This document shows, piece by piece, positions 25,596-37,569 of a stretch of 64,000 bases of DNA. Positions within the stretch are counted from its first letter, which is position 1, and the number at the start of each line of letters is the position of its first letter. The notes beneath the pieces are model-generated. The model saw only the letters and a program-made list of their open reading frames with translations, did no database searches and was not told where the DNA came from. Made by a program: the position numbers and the translations under genes. This DNA is from Cristatella mucedo (lineage: Eukaryota > Bryozoa > Phylactolaemata > Cristatellidae): the NCBI GenBank assembly GCA_009760855.2, contig WPIO01000144.1, positions 287,501 through 351,500 on the forward strand, in the 5' to 3' direction.

Positions 25596-25920
25596 GCGGC
25601 CTGGGTTTTAGCCCAGGAAGTAAGGTGCTCGCTCATCGCGACCCAGGTCGTTGGCTCGAGTCCTGGAGCGTGCGATTCTGTATTGCCAACTGCAGCGGTG
25701 GTGACAGCCGCTAAGGCTCCTCTGCCGCTACTAGAACTCACTGCCTGTGGACTCGCTTCGCTGAGTCATAGTAGAACTACACGTCTACTACATAGTAGAA
25801 CTACACGTCACTCCCGGAAGTATTGGTCGCCATCTTCCTGCGTGGCGGAGGGACGGATAGACATTCTCGCTTTAATTAATTATAAGGTATACAAATGAAG
25901 CTGTTGAATCAGCTAATACT
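25596..25920 (+). mobile_element. SINE split by a ~155-bp insertion
   Basis: Head and body at 25596-25732 (B box GGCTCGAGTCCTG, body GGTGGTGACAGCCGC) stop at CTGCCGCTA. The missing end (TACAAATGAAGCTGTTGAAT) resumes at about 25888. The intervening DNA contains a duplicated TAGTAGAACTACACGTC element and ends in TTAATTAATTATAA. Confidence 0.7.
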
Positions 25921-25927
25921 GTCATTG

Positions 25928-26035
25928 CATTACTGTAAGAGAGCCTTAGCGGTTATCGCGTCGGTATTTGAACCCCCCCCCCCGATTCGGGTCGGGAAAA
26001 GCGAACGCCTCAACACCGAGCTACGACTCAGGTGC
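25928..26035 (-). mobile_element. tRNA-derived SINE fragment
   Basis: Reversed: A-box-like TAGCTCGGTGTTGAGGCG, B box GGTTCAAATACC preceded by a G11 run, then CGATAACCGCTAAGGCTCTC as in the family A body. Confidence 0.6.
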
Positions 26036-26039
26036 AGTT

Positions 26040-27240
26040 ATGCTGTCTCCCGGCGTGTTGTCCCGGCGCGTTGCGGCGGCGCGGCGAAGCTCAGCGGAAA
26101 GGACAGCGGAGGAGCCGCCGCCGATGGAAGCAGAGGCTGCGGGTTCGGAAATGGCGATGACGAGAACGAGGCTTCGCAAGTGGCGCCGCCAGTGGCGACC
26201 GATGACAAGCGCGACGAATCGGAGGCGTGGCATGCTGAGAGAGGGAGAGAAAGAGTTGCCCGCCTCAAGAGTTGCCGTCGCTCTCCCGATGCGCCTTCGA
26301 TCGCCAGCTCGTTGCAGCCAGCGGCCACGTCGCGGCAGCCGCGCCCTGCCCTCTGTCGACCGCCTTCGGCGGCTAGCGGGCAGCTGCAGCCCCAACTGCA
26401 GCCCGACATTCAACGCCCTTCCGGTTCCGATGCCTTAGCGGCTCTGCACCGACGCCGGCTCTCGCGAGATTGAGCGAATAGTCCAAGAAGTCGCGCGCTC
26501 AGGAATTCTGCGCACCTACGTCTCCCCTTTTACTTAAAAAGCGGCGTCCGATCCCGAAGCTCACAAGCTGAGAACTGAGCTAATAGATCCAATAAATTCC
26601 GAGCCTAAGCAAACACGTCCGCCGACGGATGCCGACAGCCGCGTCGGCCCTCGCGACACATCGGAAGCATCCTGAACTACGGGAGCGGCAAGTGACGCAG
26701 AGCATCCGCTCGTTCGAGCGACTTCGAACTTCGTTCGGGCGCGAGCGAGCGAGCTTCGGCAACGTTCGCGTCACGCGTGAGCATAAGTACTGGCGGTGCG
26801 CGGTGGTGCCACCCGCTGACGGCGAGCGGCGCGCCGGAAGCGAGAGCCGCCTCTGAGCAACAGTCGCCGCCGCGCAGTGCGACGCGCGGTGGCCATTTTA
26901 TCGCCAGCGTTCGTGCGTCTCGCAGCGCGTTTGTAATAAGACTGCAGCCACGTTCGGGGCTGCAAGCATCGACGCACGCCTCCGAGCTTCGGCTTTCAAC
27001 TCGGACGCCTCTGTGCGACGGCTCCTCCTCGCAAATGTAGCGGCTCAGGAGAGGGAGCCTCCTTAGCAACGGAAGCGACGGATAGAGAGCGGCCGACTTC
27101 TCACTCGAAAGCATTAAGTGTACGCGACGACGCCGCCGCGCCCATTACTTGCCGGCACTTAATTCAAGGAGAGTTGCTCGCTAACGAGCACCGCCGATTG
27201 CCCAATTGTTGTCGGGGAATTGTAACGCGAAAATCGTGAG
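26040..27240. other. CpG-rich island, no gene recognised
   Basis: Open frames on both strands with low-complexity Ala/Arg/Ser content; no motif recognised. Confidence 0.5.
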
Positions 27241-27274
27241 CAAGCCATCCGATGGCCGTATCGCTAAGTTGCTA

Positions 27275-27950
27275 AACAAAAATACTTAATTTGTAAAACG
27301 TCCTAAGAGAACCGTATCTCTACACCGTCTGCACCGCAGCACCGGAGCTCCGTGCACCTCATCGAGAACTGTACATGCAGCTCCATCGCAAGATCCCGAT
27401 GATTAAGTGCAAGCACTTTGACCCCTGGGCCAAAATACTAATGACTCGCTTCCCTCCTTCAACCATGATGGAAAGTGCCTAGAAAGTGATCTTGCTCCCA
27501 TAGTACTGCATAAATATCTTACTATCATAAATATTATCACACACACAGTTGATTCCGAAAAGCGGACGGTGCGACGCTTAGCCTGGTGGGGGAGTAGATC
27601 TGAGAAATAGGCTGGAGCCAAAGAATTCTGTGTAATTCTGAGGTGACCTAAAGGTGAGCGACAAAGCCTTGAAGTCGATACGTTGCTGGTCCGGTAGCCA
27701 GTGCAGGTCGGCAAGAAGTGGCGTGATGTGGCAACTGGTAGATCAGCAAGCAGTGAGTTGCAGAAGTCAAGACGGGACGTCATAAATGCGTGAACCAACT
27801 TACATTCGGAATATCACGAATGCATTTACCAACGTGCATGTGGTATCCCTATCTAAACAAGCCCGAATTTCAGCCCTATTATTTAGCTGAAAGTAGGCAG
27901 ACTTGATTGTGGAGCCGATGCGGTCGTCGAACTAAAGGTCACTTAATAAT
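27275..27950 (-). pseudogene. L2-like LINE fragment: RT end, disrupted
   Basis: The minus strand reads FDDRIGSTIKSAYFQL, AEIRACLDRDTTC, LVHAFMTSRLDFCNSLLADL and LAPAYFSDLLPHQAK. A tail-like segment (27280-27325) lies at the 3' end, with a + strand LINE tail (27470-27545) lodged in between. The VHAF region is duplicated (27790-27850). Confidence 0.8.
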
Positions 27951-28025
27951 AATTGCTACTAGCATTATACATTTGCATTGCGCCATTAGAGATGTTTAAG
28001 GCACTTTACATGGTTTTCGCCCAGG
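27945..28025 (-). mobile_element. diverged L2-like LINE 3' tail
   Basis: AATAATAATTG..CATTTGCATTGCGCC followed by AAGGCACTTTACATG matches the reversed 3' end. Confidence 0.55.
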
Positions 28026-28079
28026 CAAGCCAAAAGCACGACGCAAAGGTCACCGGCATACGGTCACATGTGACAGGAT

Positions 28080-28530
28080 TGCTAGACGCGAGCAAGCGTA
28101 CTAATGCGAATCCGTTTGATCGCGCTTCGCGCGCGCCGTCTCAGTCGTCTCCGCGTTCGTCCTTCCTCGCTGGCGCGCGCGCTCGCTCGCTCGTCCTCGC
28201 AGCTCGGCTGCCTCGAGCCCGAAGCTTTTTTGGCCTTTTGTTGCGGGCCAACTGCCAACTTTACGAAAGTCAAGCTCGTGCGACGCGCGGCGCAATCCGC
28301 GGCTCGCGGGCCCCTCCGCCCCTTCGACGAACGACGATTCGCACCGGGGCCCGCCCCTTCGCGTCGACAAAATGTCGGCGATGCCCTTCGCGAGAGAAGC
28401 GTCAAGTTTGAACTCGCCGAGTGCGCAGTTGCAGTGCGCTTTCTCGGTGCGCAACTGCCGCGCACCGGGAGTGCCGACGCGACTCTGAGCGCCGATCGCG
28501 CACGCGCGGCTAAGGCCAGCGTTTAAATGC
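28080..28530. other. CpG-rich patch, no gene recognised
   Basis: Overlapping frames of 117-152 codons on both strands, typical of stop-poor GC DNA. Confidence 0.5.
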
Positions 28531-28867
28531 AGGCGGTAAGCGGCAGAGCCAGGGGAGGGGCATTACTACCCCCCCCCCTCTACAGGAGGCAGCGACCTGG
28601 GCCAGCCCCTATTCCCACACTTCCCGACCGGCACTATCGAAAGAATGAATTATGTCTTAATTTCACTCGACGACCGACCGTCGAGTTCGACTAGAATAAA
28701 CACTTTAATTGTTCGCTACAATTTATAAACTTTGTCATAAATTGTCCGTCTTTTCCCCAAAATGAAAATCTTGCAATCTAAATCAAAAATGGCGGGTCTT
28801 GCCCCAACATGAAAATCCTGGCTCCACCAATGCATAGGTATCTACTAATTAACGCGAGCAAAGTCCA

Positions 28868-28906
28868 TCACGTGCCGCAAGTTGATGGCGCACTTGCGGC
28901 ACGTGA
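28868..28906. repeat. perfect 15-bp inverted repeat with a 9-nt loop
   Basis: TCACGTGCCGCAAGT at 28868-28882 and its reverse complement at 28892-28906. Confidence 0.9.
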
Positions 28907-29009
28907 CAAGACGGCGCACTTCCGTCAAGCGGTAAGATGGCATAGCGCTGTCTTCTGCAACGAAACCATTATGACTCAGCGAAGCGAATCCACATCCACA
29001 GGCAGTGAG

Positions 29010-29293
<284 letters not shown>

Positions 29294-29734
29294 CAGACGA
29301 CTACCACTGCACCTCCGAAATGCCCTGAGAACAAGCTGCAGCCAGGCTGTATAGCTTTACCTAAAATGTAAATAGGCGTAGCTGAACCTCGACGCAAGGC
29401 GAGCGAGTGGCAGAGACTGCCTCGACACAAGCAGCTATGCTGACGGTCGCCGAAGATGGCATCTATGCAAGGCCCCCCCACCCACACCTTAATGCACCTG
29501 TGTCCATATTCTGGGACAGTCTGTTCGACCGCCGCACAAAGTGCTACTGGTGCTGGGCACCAGTAGCATAGGGTGCAACTCCAAGCTCCACCCCCACAGC
29601 ACAGCGGACCGACGAATACGCGGCTCGTTTCCGACGCCTACTTACCGTAGCAGGATCGAGGCTTTCCTTTTCATGCAGATGCAGACTCGCAGCTGGATCG
29701 CTGTGCTTCGATAGTTGCCTGCATTCCAGTTCGC

Positions 29735-30300
29735 TGAAACTTATCAAATCCGCGCAGCGTGTACTATTGCTGACATTCGAACTTACGCGGCAGCAAACTT
29801 TCTCGAATTGAATGTTGAAAAAACGAGCCTCTTAGTTCGGGGCAAACCTAATATTACTCGGAAATGGACAAACTAACGTTCAAAATGGGCTCGGTCAGGA
29901 TGTCTCCTGTAGCCTCCGTTCGCATTCTTGGCGTCCTGATCCAAAGTGACTTTTCAACAAGCGAACACGTCAGCTTCACAGCCAGGTCTGCCCAATTTTG
30001 GCTATGCAGTATTGAAAGAAAATCGAGCCTGCTTATAAAGGGATATAGCAATCAAGGTGCTCCTTGCGTCTGCGACATCCCATCTCGACTTCTGCTATTT
30101 ACGACTTTTCATGTCTTTCAGCGTATGCATTTAGGCACTTGCGGTCGGTGCAAAACTCTGCAGCTCCGCATATCTGGCGGTAGCGTCTCAATTGCCACCT
30201 TGCACCATCTATCACCGAAAGAAATTTAGTCCTCTGCACACAGTCGTGCTGTACAAATGTCTTGCGATTACTATTAGATTATGACATAAACAGGCTCAGG
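29735..30300 (+). pseudogene. L2-like LINE reverse-transcriptase fragment
   Basis: The + strand reads DIRTYAAANFLELNVEKTSL, LVRGKP, FKMGSVRMSPVASVRILGVL, SAQFWLCSIERKSSLL, KVLLASATSHLDFCY and RHLRSVQNSAA. These are the RT thumb and C-terminal region, with several frameshifts and no 3' UTR tail. Confidence 0.82.
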
Positions 30301-30359
30301 TCATTCTACCTGAGGAATAGCATATTATATCGCAGCATTCATAATTCGGCCGATGGAGC

Positions 30360-31760
30360 GTTCCAACGTTTGAGCGCGCGTCGATCCGGCCGGTCTGACG
30401 GCGATCTGACGGTCAGACGTCGGCGAATCGATCGACCGACGTACAGCCGGGTAAAAAATTAAATTAAATTAAATGCTAGCTGATTTGATACGCAACGCGT
30501 CGCGGAGCGGGCGATCGACGATACGATGGCGACGCTACGCGAAGCTGGCGCTCGACGAGCGCGTCGCTTGCCCGCCGAGGTTGCTTGCAGTGCGCTCTCG
30601 CCAAGCTCAGCGAAATTTTAGCCTCCGAGCGAGACGTCGAGCCGCCGCGAAGCGTGCGACGGAAGCGAGCTGCCGCCGCCGACGCCCTGCACTTTTAGCG
30701 CCTAGCCCGGTCGTGGCGACGGATGAAGAGGCGCACGATCGGCACTAAAATCTCGGTCGCGGCGTGCGGCAGTGCGGATAGCGGTGGCAGCTTGCACTCG
30801 AACTGACTGAGGCGGGCTACTCACTGCCACGGCCTGGCAGCTGCGATCTCGGTGACCTCTGTCTGTCGGCCTCCACGAGTGGGCATTAAAAGAAAAACAG
30901 GCGCACGCACATTCGCGCGCGAAAATAACACCGGTCGCCTGCTAACCCGCAGGAAAGGCATGGCGCCAAAGGCTAGTAGCGGCGGCGGCGGCGCAGGGGG
31001 ACAGCGAGCGTCGGCAGTCGTTAGCCGCCGCTCTCCGCCACCGCCGCCGCCGGGCAGAGCGGCGGCAGACGAAAAGTTGAAAGGGTGAAGTTGAGTCGGC
31101 GACTCTACGACTTGGCATCGCTTCGACCGCTGGCGTGCGAAGAGCTTCGCGCTCCGCCCCCCCCCCAGCAGAGAGCTAGCGGCGAGAGTTCTGGGAGCAA
31201 ACGCGCGGCGGCGGAGAAATGGCGCTTGAACGCGCCGCCGCCGCCGCCGCCGCCACCGCCGCCGCCACCGCCGCCGCCGCCGCCGTCACCGCCGTCACTT
31301 GACTTCGCTACCTCCGAGGCCGGCGCAGGGCTGCCAGCTGCGCGCAATTAGTCGGCGCCGAGTTCTCGGCCAGAGACGGCAATCATTTGAAATAAAAATC
31401 ATTTAGTGCGAAGTAGCGATTTACATGATTGCACTACGAAAGATCGGCGCGCCCGAGCGATGCGTCAGCCGGATGACATTTCGCAACGCTGTCCAGATCA
31501 GACGACAGCGCTTGCTTGCTTGCTACGAGAAGGCACGCCGACCGAATCGCCCATTTATGGCGAGGCGTCACCGTGGTGATCTTGTCCTTGCAAGGGCTAT
31601 ACGCACACAGGCAAAGATTCGTCGACCTCCGCTCATGGAGAGCTGCGAGAAAGAAGCACGCAAAGCGCCCACGCTTCCGCCTCGCGCCACTGTCCGCCTC
31701 GCGCCACTGTCCGCCTGTCCACTGTCCGCCCACGCTCCCGCCTCGCACCTCCTGTCCACA
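30360..31760. other. CpG-rich island, no gene recognised
   Basis: Includes the interrupted (CCG)n block, CCGCCTCGCGCCACTGT repeated at about 31676-31711, and no supported exon. Confidence 0.5.
31229..31297 (+). repeat. (CCG)n with CCA interruptions
   Basis: About 22 CCG/CAC-CG units in the 30.4-31.3 kb CpG island. Confidence 0.9.
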
Positions 31761-31768
31761 CGCCGTAA

Positions 31769-31875
31769 CCGACCGGTCAGCGAACTCAAATACAGCTAGC
31801 GATAACAATAATAATAACCGAGCGACCGGTCAGCGAGCTCAAGTACAGCTAGCGATAATAATACTAATAATGATA
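31769..31875 (+). repeat. 53-bp tandem duplication
   Basis: ACCGGTCAGCGAACTCAAAT..AGCTAGCGATAA is repeated once with three or four substitutions; each copy is followed by AAT repeats. Confidence 0.85.
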
Positions 31876-31877
31876 AG

Positions 31878-32030
31878 CGTTATTATTATTAATTACTAAT
31901 AATACAATAATAGTACACTTGATAAAGTGTGCTAAGAGAAATCAATCTCTTTCAAGGCGCTCTACGTTTAACATTAACAATATAGCTACAAATACATTTA
32001 TATAGCGCCCTCGAAGACCTAACAGGGTCA
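31878..32030 (-). mobile_element. two short L2-like LINE 3' tails
   Basis: A reversed tail with the AAAGTGTGCTAAGAGA core is followed by a second piece with ATATAGCGCCCTCGAAGACC and a short GCATGC segment. Confidence 0.65.
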
Positions 32031-32569
32031 GCAAGCATGCATGCATCAGCCCCCGCGGGATTAGGCGCCGCCTGAGAGGGCGGGATTGCCAGGCGCCGCT
32101 CGCCCCGCCGCTGCAATGATGTACTCTTCATTAGCTCATCGAGCAGCGCCAGTCGGCCCGTAACTTGTAGCGCTAGAGGTCAGCACCAGGGCAGGAAAAG
32201 AAGCACCTGGAGGAGCACCTGCAGGTGCCCGCCGTACGGCTGCGAGAGACAAAGCATTAGCAAGGCTGCAGTCGAACGTGCAAAACAGATATCAAAGTCA
32301 AGGCTCTGACCAGCTGAGAAGTGACCGAGTGTTGCGAGAGGTCACAGCCGCTTGGAGAAGAAGAGCTCACGAAGCACTCGAGCGCTCGTATGCGGGAAAC
32401 CATCGACCGACAGAGAATGCCGGGAATGCTGCTGCGGCTGCCAGCAGCCATCATAAAACCATCGCTCAACCTGCGCTGCAGCGATGAGCCTCCTACGAAT
32501 TGACTCGCCCATCATTCTTCACTGAGGAGACGCACTCGGATGTCGAGCAAGTATAGCTCAGACGGCCGA

Positions 32570-32990
32570 TACTAATAACAATTATTATAATAATAAGTAT
32601 TTGCACCGCACCCTAATAGAGCCAAATATATCTTTCTAGACACGTTCCTTATGCTGGGAAGAGGGTGTCAACTAGTTGGTGATAAGTGAGAACCTCAAGA
32701 CAACGGATAATGCAGACGAACCTAATAGATTCTGCGAGGAACTAGCGCACTTGGATTCTTTTGAAATGGCTGCTTCAAGTTGGTGGTGAGCGTTGTCCTG
32801 ACGTCAGGCGATCGTGAATTCCTGGCTTTGGGAGCAATCGAACTAAAGGAGGCACGGTCTCCAAAGGATCGGAGACTGGCTAGAGGCTAAGCGACTCTAG
32901 TCAGATTATTCGAATGGATTGCAGTGGATTGCTTACGGCGATTAGAAGGTATTCACATCTTACCAGGAAGTCCCCGACTGATTATTCTCC
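32570..32990 (-). mobile_element. diverged L2-like LINE 3' portion
   Basis: Reversed tail at 32575-32600, then UTR, then DNA matching the ORF2 end (CTTTGGGAGCAATCGAACTA, CGGTCTCCAAAGGATCGGAG), aligning to the 13371 copy. Confidence 0.75.
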
Positions 32991-33261
32991 ATCTGCATTT
33001 CTTCTTTTTCATTTCTCTTAGCTTCAGATTATGCCCTCGTTAGTTGAGACGAAAAGCTCGCGATTAAGCACCGAAAGCCGCCGAGGCTGTGAGCTCGAAG
33101 CGGCTGAACATCGTTCAACGTTAGAACCATTTTGTTCTCGTTTTAGGTCCGGTGGCTTTGCAAAGCGACAGCCGGATGTAGACACGCACGCGCGCACTCA
33201 CGCGTGCTCGCTCGCGCACGCGAACGCGTGAGTGCGCACGTTCACTCAAACTTACTTGCGC

Positions 33262-33300
33262 CGCAATGAGATTTGGTCCGGCGCTCTGACCGATTGAGCT
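33262..33300 (-). other. tRNA-like 5' half
   Basis: Reversed, it reads TAGCTCAATCGGTCAGAGCG then CCGGACC, a good tRNA D-arm/A-box pattern. I see no matching B box at the right spacing, so this is more likely a SINE or tRNA relic than a tRNA gene. Confidence 0.35.
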
Positions 33301-33654
33301 AGCGATGCCGAGCGCTCTTCCTCGAGTCTTTCTACGCGGGGATGCGAAGCCTCGGCGGCAGTTTAAATTACCACTCGCCTGCCAGCAGGTCGAGCCTGGA
33401 CCCCCCCCCCCCGTTGCGATGCACGCGAATGAATGCGGACGTTAACTGGCGCAAATTTGGCCCCAAAGGCACAAGCAAATACGCCGTCTGCGGTCAGAAA
33501 TCAGGAACTGCCAGGCCACGGCCGTGGGTCCAAGCAACCGCAGGCGGAGAGAATCCCACGAGAGCGGCGGCGGCGTCCCGGAAGTCGGCCGCCGCGGCGC
33601 TTTTTGCTATCCATGAATAAGTAGCCGCGTGACTCTTTAGTGACTGGTGGAGGT

Positions 33655-33888
33655 GAAGCACTGCGCGATTCGTCTTTTGCGTGCATTTGCCTGCTGCTTA
33701 CGCTGTGCCTGCTGCATGCGCTTTGCCTGCTGCTTGCGCTGTGCCTGCTGCTTGCAATGTGCCTGCTGCATGCGGATGTTACCACTAATCACGGTAATGC
33801 TTTCTATTCAGCATCTGTAAATTGCCTAGAAAGAGATTCAGTTCTCTAAGGGCGCTATGCAAATGTATTATTATTATTATTACTATAA
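33655..33888 (+). mobile_element. L2-like LINE 3' UTR with an expanded internal minisatellite
   Basis: Starts with GCGATTCGTCTTTTGCGTGC, matching the 3' UTR of other copies. It ends with GCCTAGAAAGAGATTCAGTT and (ATT)n. Between them (33684-33777) is an 18-bp unit, TGCCTGCTGCTTGCGCTG-like, repeated about five times where other copies have two GCATGC segments. Confidence 0.8.
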
Positions 33889-34514
33889 GCGTTTATTTCT
33901 TTTGCATATTAGGCTGCACTGCTGCAGTCTATCTTTGCCGGGTGGCCAATAAACTCGCATTCATAGCTAATGCTAAACATTGTCACCAGACATATCACTG
34001 AATCAAAGCAACTTGGCCACTTTCCACTTTAATGCGAAAAGTACGCGGATTGAGGCTCCGCGTCGGCACACGTCCACAAGCTCCATGCTAAACGTACAAT
34101 ATATTTCAACGCATTCGCCAGCCTCTTGAAATAAATTAATGGCAGCAAGCGTGCTGGACAAAGTGTGGACATTTGAAGGGAAATATCGAAGATGTCGAAA
34201 AGTATAGTGAGAACATAAATGATGACAAATACTTTCTAATTCAATCAAGCAGACCAATAATAAAAAGGGGCCGAGAATTGGGTTGTGAATGGCGAATGCT
34301 TACAGCCCTCCCCCGTTCACGGACAAACGCTTTACAGCCTGCTGATACTTTGTCGTGGTTTGACAATAGCCCGCCGTCCTCCGCTGGCTCTTCCTCCTCC
34401 TTCTCTTGTGCTAAGATTGCCATACTCGACATTCCGGAAGCTTCGTCGAACGGCGGACCTGTAGTCAGACGGCCGTTCACTGAAGAAAATTCCAGAAGCT
34501 TGAAGAGATCGGCG

Positions 34515-34600
34515 GCATGAAAAGTGCCAAGACGGAGATCTATTTCGTTTATGGTGCTATACACATGGTCCTGTTGTCATTATATATTATTGTTATCCTT
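34515..34600 (+). mobile_element. diverged L2-like LINE 3' tail
   Basis: AAAAGTGCCAAGACGGAGAT then GGTGCTATACACATGG and ATTATATATTATTG match the 3' end. Confidence 0.6.
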
Positions 34601-34819
34601 TTTTATTGAATGCGAGCATTGTTGTTGTTTTTGTGGCCAGCGACAAGGATTGGGTGCACATTGGCTTATAATGCGTCGACAGAAAGCGTCAATCCGTATT
34701 TAGCTAAAGTTTGGAAGCTGGCGGTCACGAGTCAGTGTCTTTCCAACCGCTTCGTCGTGGTTTCCGTTGAATGATCGGGCATGCCCAAGCAGTGCCGACG
34801 TCAGCTAGGGCGCTCATAT

Positions 34820-34930
34820 TTAATAATAATAATATTGCACTTGATAAAGCGCCCTCAGAGAACTTAATCTCTTTCTAGGCGCTTTACATTTGCTGCAAAG
34901 TGATACGCAATAGAATAGTAAGTAAAAAAT
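34820..34930 (-). mobile_element. L2-like LINE 3' tail
   Basis: Reversed (ATT)n, the GCGCCCTCAGAGAACTTAAT core and GCAAAGTGATACGCAATAGA. Confidence 0.85.
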
Positions 34931-35261
34931 ATTTGCATGGACAAAGAGCGTCTGATTAATATCTGTCAACAACCGCTGCTACAGGTTGTTTCGGGTGCTG
35001 GCTGAGGAGTCCATTTCATCGCGGCGGCACGTAACCTGTATCGTTGAGGCCATCGTCCGGTCAAGCCCAGAGTGAGCCTAAGCAGCAGACAGCGGATCAT
35101 CAGCCAGCCGGAAGCCTGGATGCGTACTCGCGTCGTCCGCCACGAACCGCGGCGGCACGATTTGCGAAAGCGCCGACATTCGAGGGGCCGCACTCGTCGG
35201 GTACGAGGAAGCCATCGCTGAATCGGATGACAAGACTTTTCGCCAGCCGCTTTGCGTGCAA

Positions 35262-35366
35262 CACCTGCGATTCCCTTTGCAGCAAATGTAAAGTGCCTCG
35301 GAAGAGATTGAGTTCTCTGAGCGCGCTTTATCAAGTGCATTAGTATTATTATTATTAATATTATCA
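35262..35366 (+). mobile_element. L2-like LINE 3' tail
   Basis: TTGCAGCAAATGTAAAGTGC then GATTGAGTTCTCTGAG, CGCGCTTTATCAAGTGCATT and an (ATT)n tail. A weaker tail-only match lies at 35985-36013. Confidence 0.85.
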
Positions 35367-36602
35367 GCGCCACGCAATACCTCCCTCGGGTGACAGACTT
35401 GGTGACACTTGGGACAAGACTAGTGAGTCTGTCCGCGCTTGGTTTCACCCCGGCTGATGAAGGCTCGCTGCGAATGCTGCTTTTAAAGTCGTTTAATTCG
35501 CCACTCGCGTTTAAGCAGGCTCTCGTTAAGGGGCGAGCATTTGGGCTGCTGCTGCTGGAATGGGGGGGGCTACTTGCTACTTACTACCCCCTCCCCAGCG
35601 GCAGCTGCAGCCCAGAAGACTGCTGCGAACAGTTCAGTCAGTTAGCTCAATCGTGACGCCGACTCAAACTTCCTTTCCATTCAATGACGACGAGCGAGTC
35701 AGTCGCTGCATCTTCCGATTAAAGGAAATCGGAAGAATCTGTCTCCCTGAAGCGACAGTGAGATGGCGTTTTACGCACTACCGGCAGGCGGAGTGATCGT
35801 TACAGCGAGTCGGGCTAGGGCACCTCGAATCGACGCCGCCGCCAGGCTCGAAAGTGCAAAGCTCGGGTCAAGAAAAGACGGCCGACCGAAGGTCGCGGGA
35901 ATACCTGCAGCAACGACGCTAGCTTCGTGGAGTCCATTAGCACCGACCACGTGACCACGGCAACGTACACGCTCGCGATCGGGGACAAGTGCATAGTTAT
36001 TATCATTATTATTCCCGTCAGATTTCCGAGTGGAGCGGGCGAAACTTGAGCGGAGCGAGTGCAAGTCCCAAATGCGCCCCCAGCAGGGGGCGGAGCGCGG
36101 CCGGGTCTGCAGGCGCGTGACTGCAACTGCTGACGCACGAAAAAGGTTAAGAGCTGCTGCTGCGGCGGACAGGCTTCAAGCAGGAGTTCGAAGTCAGCAA
36201 ATTGGGCTTGCGAACAAAATCCGCGGTCGCGTACGCGAGAAGTTGAGAGCCAAGCGACGCAGTCGCACTGGGTGTCCTACACCGGATGCACAAGTCCAGG
36301 ACAAAATTGTACGTATCTGAATAGCGGCTCCAAAACAAATCTTTTGCTCAAAAGATAACGGTCGGGACCAACACCGGTAGAGCCGGCGCGGCTAACGATT
36401 GGTTGAAAGCAGCCAATGATCATGCGAGTTGCGAACGCTCGCTCTACTCTACGTACAATAAGTATTGCCCAAATTCGATTGTACAGTACTAATACAAGCT
36501 TAAGAGTTTCTTGCTATATTCAACTCCAGCCATAACTTTTTGAAAAGCATCGCGAGATCAATAGGAGCACGCCGTCTGCCCTAGTCTGAGGCCAGCCATT
36601 TA

Positions 36603-36664
36603 TAATAGTAAAGATACACTTAACAAAGCGCCTTCGGAGAACTTAATCTCTTTCTAGGCGCTTG
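36603..36664 (-). mobile_element. L2-like LINE 3' tail
   Basis: Reversed tail with CAAAGCGCCTTCGGAGAACT, cut off within the next core. Confidence 0.75.
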
Positions 36665-36721
36665 ACTAATACTCGCGTTGCTTTGGGTAATGTAGCATCG
36701 AATGCTTAGGTATGCTAAGCG

Positions 36722-36757
36722 TATATATATCTAATATTATATATATAATATATTATA

Positions 36758-36790
<33 letters not shown>

Positions 36791-36862
36791 ATAGATGTAA
36801 TTATTATATATATAATATATATATTATATATTTTATATATATATAATATATAATATATAATA
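36722..36862. repeat. AT-only palindromic block
   Basis: About 140 bp of TATATAATATA-type sequence, nearly free of G/C, with many overlapping inverted repeats. Confidence 0.93.
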
Positions 36863-37569
36863 CGCTAATTATAGTGCGGTTCCTAATACTTCTTGCTCAG
36901 GAACTGATGGCCAGCTTTCAGGGTAGGCCATAATCCGGGCCGCTTACTATCCGCCTGCGCTTCGCCGCCCGAGCCGCCAGCTACCGCTATCCCAAAATTC
37001 TCGCCCCCCGTCACCGAGCGCTACTGTTGTTTCCTGTCCGTTGCACAAATTGAAGTCGTTGCGAATATCGCTTACGGAAACCGATGCAGCTAAGACTTGT
37101 GCAAAGAATATCTATTCAATTGTTTACCGTAGCGCGTCAGAAATCGGGAGCCTGCGGACATTCAAGCGCGCGAACTCCTTCGCTCGCTGTGTCATCGCGT
37201 GCCGCGGCCTCTTCAGCCACGCGAGCTTCGGCTCTAGGTTCGCCGGCTGTTACTAACCTCGCGGCTAGCTGCGATCGTGCGCGTTCGTTATCGTTTCGCT
37301 ATCGCCGTCCAAATGCATTCCTGCGGAGCTGTTGTGGCTGCCGTTGTTGCCACACCCGTGAATTTGGCTTCTCCGAAAAAAAGGGCCAACTCGTAGCCCC
37401 CTCGGCGGCTGGAGGCACCACCATTATCGGAAGCCCAGCTTGCTTAGTGCATTCAAGCATTGTCTCGCACGTTGGCCCGGAGAGAGAGGGATTCCCCCTC
37501 GAGCGCTGCTGCTGCGAATCGCTCCAATCGCTGGTGGACGTCAGGTCACGTGCTTTAACTCCAGCGGAA

